Positions 6,410 to 7,836 of a DNA stretch of 7,836 bases are shown piece after piece. Below the pieces are notes generated by a model. It saw nothing but the letters and a program-made list of their open reading frames with translations. It was not told where the DNA came from and searched no databases. Each line of letters starts with the position of its first letter. The stretch's first letter is position 1. The translations under genes were made by a program, and so were the position numbers. Origin of the DNA: Spirochaetaceae bacterium (lineage in GTDB: Bacteria > Spirochaetota > Spirochaetia > UBA9216); NCBI GenBank assembly GCA_028527945.1, contig JAQQAK010000024.1, forward strand, positions 1-7,836, written 5' to 3'.

Positions 6410-6981
6410 TATCGAACCTCCTTCAGTGACCTTTCAAGCGCGTTCATGTTTCCTGAGATAACTTCCGGCTTTGAAGCAAATTTATGCTCGAATGAATGCT
6501 TCATTTGTGAAATGAATTCTTTGTCATCCATGATTCCGCTAACTTTTACAACTGCTGCTAACATTGGTGTGTTTGGAAAATTACGTCCTAAAGCTTCTTC
6601 TGAGATTTTTCTGGCATCAATGGTTTTGATGATTCCTGACCAGCCTTTTAGCTGCGGTCTTATTTCTTCCGGGCTTTTGGGGGTATTAATAATGACTGTT
6701 CCATCCGGCTTTAATCCTTTTGTTACTGGAATTGATTCAAGCAAGGTTTCATCTACGACTACTACGAAATTGGGATCATAAATATTTGAATGAACCCTGA
6801 TTTTTTTATCACTAATCCGGTTATAGGCTGTGATTGGCGCTCCCATTCTTTCCGGTCCATATTCTGGAAAGCCTTGAACATATTTCCCGGTATTAAAAGC
6901 AACATCTGCCAATAGCAGTGAGGCTGTTTTTGCCCCCTGGCCTCCACGGCCGTGCCATCTGATCTCTGTTGTTTTTGGCAT
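6409..6981 (-). CDS. porG: Pyruvate:ferredoxin oxidoreductase, gamma subunit
   Basis: The 190-residue product is the CoA-binding-domain subunit (called gamma, PorG or PorC). Visible family motifs are HGRGGQGAKTA (10-20), the YGPERMGAP loop (41-49), VVVVDETLL (73-81) and NTPMLAAV (137-144). It is the first gene of the operon; the order gamma-delta-alpha-beta is the classical arrangement of four-subunit enzymes in archaea and Thermotoga. The start is supported by AGGAG (6988-6992), 6 bases before ATG. A -24/-12 type promoter candidate lies just upstream (7015-7031), suggesting sigma-54 control by the divergent regulator at 7415. Confidence 0.95.
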   Translation of the reverse strand: MPKTTEIRWHGRGGQGAKTASLLLADVAFNTGKYVQGFPEYGPERMGAPITAYNRISDKKIRVHSNIYDPNFVVVVDETLLESIPVTKGLKPDGTVIINTPKSPEEIRPQLKGWSGIIKTIDARKISEEALGRNFPNTPMLAAVVKVSGIMDDKEFISQMKHSFEHKFASKPEVISGNMNALERSLKEVR

Positions 6982-7014
6982 TTTTCTCTCCTGTAAGATT
7001 GTTTTGTGTTATTT

Positions 7015-7031
7015 ATCAAAAACTATGCCAA
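7015..7031 (-). promoter_or_regulatory. Candidate sigma-54 (-24/-12) promoter of porGDAB
   Basis: The minus strand reads TTGGCATAGTTTTTGAT. Against the sigma-54 consensus YTGGCACGRNNNTTGCW it matches 11 of 14 defined positions, including the GG of the -24 box, TTG of the -12 box and the exact spacing between them. The mismatches are at CG after TGGCA and at C of the -12 GC, the last being a real weakness. Transcription would start near 7004, giving a leader of about 22 bases that still includes AGGAG. The divergent neighbour appears to be a sigma-54 activator, which strengthens the call. Confidence 0.55.
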
Positions 7032-7096
7032 GCTTTAGATATATAGTTTTAGGTATTATATTATTCTTAAAGTAATTATTTATAAAATAATGAGTT

Positions 7097-7138
7097 AGAG
7101 CCTCTTTCAAAATCCAGGTTGGGTTTTAAAGAGGCTTT
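7097..7138. repeat. Intergenic hairpin repeat A
   Basis: A strong imperfect palindrome: AGAGCCTCTTT (7097-7107) pairs with AAAGAGGCTTT (7128-7138) including one G-U pair, then after a bulged C, AAAATCC (7109-7115) pairs with GGGTTTT (7121-7127) around a 5-base loop. That is about 18 base pairs. Neither strand has a T-run directly after the stem, so it is not a normal intrinsic terminator. Its arms resemble hairpin B at 7214-7260 and the GCCTCTTT copy at 7259-7266, suggesting a dispersed repeat family or paired recognition sites. Confidence 0.65.
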
Positions 7139-7175
7139 GAAAAAAATTAACAACATTAGATAATTATATATAGCA

Positions 7176-7188
7176 TAACAAGTTGTTA
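7176..7188. promoter_or_regulatory. Perfect palindrome, candidate enhancer (upstream activator) site
   Basis: TAACAA-G-TTGTTA is a perfect 6+1+6 inverted repeat, centred about 178 bp upstream of the predicted por start site. This is within the usual 80-200 bp range for activators of sigma-54 promoters. A second half-site, TTAACAAC, is at 7147-7154. The two-fold symmetry fits a Fis-type helix-turn-helix dimer. Binding by the regulator at 7415 is inferred; the DNA-binding end of that protein is outside the window. Confidence 0.45.
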
Positions 7189-7213
7189 AATTTTCTTCAT
7201 TTACATTAAGATA

Positions 7214-7260
7214 GCTCTTTCATAAACTCTGAGACTAAAGTCTCTAAGTTTTGAAAAAGC
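7214..7260. repeat. Intergenic hairpin repeat B
   Basis: The arms at 7214-7236 and 7239-7260 form a long imperfect hairpin closed by GAGACT-AA-AGTCTC. Over 22-23 bases there are about three mismatches and one bulged base. The outer part (GCTCTTTCA ... TGAAAAAGC) resembles the arms of hairpin A, while the inner part is unrelated. A T7 run occurs only 14 bases beyond the stem (7274-7280), so termination activity is doubtful. Confidence 0.55.
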
Positions 7261-7278
7261 CTCTTTATACTAGTTTTT

Positions 7279-7309
7279 TTGACTTTTGTATTAAACATTG
7301 TTTTATAAT
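7279..7309 (+). promoter_or_regulatory. Candidate sigma-70 promoter of the PAS regulator
   Basis: TTGACT (7279-7284, 5/6) and TATAAT (7304-7309, 6/6) are 19 bp apart, slightly longer than the optimal 17. The transcript would begin near 7316 and carry a leader of about 100 bases that contains the TGTTANAR repeats. The stretch is AT-rich, so a chance match is possible. Confidence 0.4.
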
Positions 7310-7356
7310 TATTACGTTCTTTTAAAAGCTTTTGGGGTTCAATATTTACTCTAAAT

Positions 7357-7405
7357 TGTTATAAATGTTATAAAAATGTGTGATATGTTAGAAAATATGT
7401 TAGAG
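7357..7405 (+). repeat. Four TGTTANAR direct repeats upstream of the PAS regulator
   Basis: TGTTATAA occurs at 7357-7364 and 7366-7373, then TGTTAGAA at 7386-7393 and TGTTAGAG at 7398-7405, all in the same orientation. The starts are 9, 20 and 12 bases apart, so there is no single helical period. They lie in the leader between the candidate promoter and the start codon and could be an autoregulatory site or simply AT-rich drift. Confidence 0.35.
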
Positions 7406-7407
7406 GA
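7402..7407 (+). promoter_or_regulatory. Ribosome binding site of the PAS regulator
   Basis: AGAGGA lies 7 bases before the GTG at 7415. An in-frame TAG at 7409-7411 excludes any earlier start, so the GTG is the first possible initiation codon. Confidence 0.65.
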
Positions 7408-7414
7408 ATAGCGT

Positions 7415-7836
7415 GTGTTTAAATATGAAGATCTGTATAATCATAAGCTTTTTGAAGGAATTCTCGATCGAAGCAATGATGGAGTTAATGTTGTAAATGA
7501 GCAAGGTATTCTGGTTTATGTTAATCAGATTTCGGCTGATTATGCTAATAAGAAAGCTGGAGATATGCTTGGCAGTCATATTTCAAATTTTTATCCAGAC
7601 GCAGTTCTTTTAAAGGTTCTTGAAAAACATCATGCATTTATTGATAAGACTATTCATTATGTTGGAGATAAACGTTATGTGGTAAGTTCATATCCAATTT
7701 ACATAGATGGCAAATTCAAGGGCGCGTTTTCTGTTTTTAAGGATATAAGGGAAATCGATGAATTGAATCAGAAGGTTAAATTACTTGAAATTCAGGTTTC
7801 CATAAATCAACCTGAAGGGCAGTTTTCTTCTGTAAT
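7415..7836 (+). CDS. PAS-domain regulator, probable sigma-54 enhancer-binding protein (5' part only)
   Basis: An open frame of 140 codons begins with GTG (M-F-K-Y-E-D-L-Y) and runs off the right edge without a stop. Residues about 10-115 form one PAS domain: FEGILDRSNDGVNVVNEQG, then LVYVNQISADY, a MLGSHISNFYP segment and a final strand GAFSVFKDIREI. After it comes a short helix (LNQKVKLLEIQV) and then EGQFSSVI, which closely resembles the entry into the sigma-54 AAA+ domain (usually F-x-x-I-I-G-x-S) in regulators with PAS-AAA-Fis layout. The ATPase and DNA-binding parts are not visible. Alternatives are a PAS histidine kinase or GGDEF protein, but those normally continue differently. It is divergent from porGDAB, whose upstream DNA has a -24/-12 candidate. 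The PAS ligand is unknown. Confidence 0.7.
   Translation, partial: MFKYEDLYNHKLFEGILDRSNDGVNVVNEQGILVYVNQISADYANKKAGDMLGSHISNFYPDAVLLKVLEKHHAFIDKTIHYVGDKRYVVSSYPIYIDGKFKGAFSVFKDIREIDELNQKVKLLEIQVSINQPEGQFSSV

Larger units (their letters stand above)
6982..7414. other. Divergent intergenic region between porGDAB and the PAS regulator
   Basis: This 433-bp spacer contains no convincing gene on either strand. From left to right it holds the porG leader and -24/-12 candidate, an isolated minus-strand TATAAT (7055-7060) without a -35, hairpin A, the TAACAAGTTGTTA palindrome, hairpin B, the candidate promoter of the regulator and the TGTTANAR cluster. It is far more AT-rich than the genes. The density of symmetric elements suggests a complex control region; a small RNA is possible but not supported by a clear promoter-terminator pair. 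Confidence 0.7.

Noticed and set aside
7055..7060. Minus-strand TATAAT as a sigma-70 promoter for porG
   Set aside because: No acceptable -35 hexamer lies 16-18 bp upstream in an AT-rich stretch where TATAAT occurs easily; kept only as the alternative to the -24/-12 candidate.
7257..7280. GCCTCTTT followed by a T7 run as an intrinsic terminator
   Set aside because: The stem of hairpin B ends 14 bases before the T-run, and the nearer partner of GCCTCTTT is 120 bases away, so the usual stem-then-T geometry is missing.

Overview
This is an AT-rich bacterial window with nine protein genes in three transcription units, two regulatory intergenic regions and one convergent junction. The host looks like a strict or facultative anaerobe: it carries a four-subunit pyruvate-type ferredoxin oxidoreductase and a membrane polyferredoxin. 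The exported protein at the left edge has the signal-peptide ending Y-A-R-G-T-Q-E-E, a style I associate with spirochaetes. Together with the AT-rich DNA and the hairpin-type intergenic repeats this makes Spirochaetota my tentative guess, with Firmicutes or another anaerobe not excluded.

Region 1 (1-3885) is a divergent regulatory module. On the minus strand is a small exported DUF2202 (ferritin-like) protein that stops early. On the plus strand is a tightly packed trio: a NapH/CcoG-type membrane polyferredoxin with an unusual C-terminal domain, an OmpR/PhoB-type response regulator (TTG start) and a sensor histidine kinase (GTG start, GTGA overlap). The divergent spacer holds five copies of a CTTCACAA-like 8-mer at an exact 11-bp period, three facing one gene and two facing the other. 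This is the arrangement expected for OmpR-family operators. I infer that the response regulator controls both its own operon and the DUF2202 gene, forming one regulon.

The two plus-strand and minus-strand operons converge at 3886-3968, where a single hairpin can terminate both.

Region 2 (3969-6981, minus strand) is a compact porG-porD-porA-porB operon. Its gene junctions are TAATG overlaps or directly abutting stop and start codons, and each downstream start has a strong GGAGG. The enzyme interconverts pyruvate (or a related 2-oxoacid), CoA and oxidised ferredoxin with acetyl-CoA, CO2 and reduced ferredoxin.

Region 3 (6982-7836) is a 433-bp divergent spacer followed by the start of a PAS-domain regulator that runs off the right edge. 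Its visible part resembles the sensor half of a sigma-54 enhancer-binding protein. The spacer contains a good -24/-12 candidate 23 bases before the porG start codon, a perfect palindrome about 178 bp upstream of the predicted start site, two long hairpin repeats with related arms, and a cluster of TGTTANAR repeats before the regulator. I infer that the regulator drives por transcription through sigma-54.
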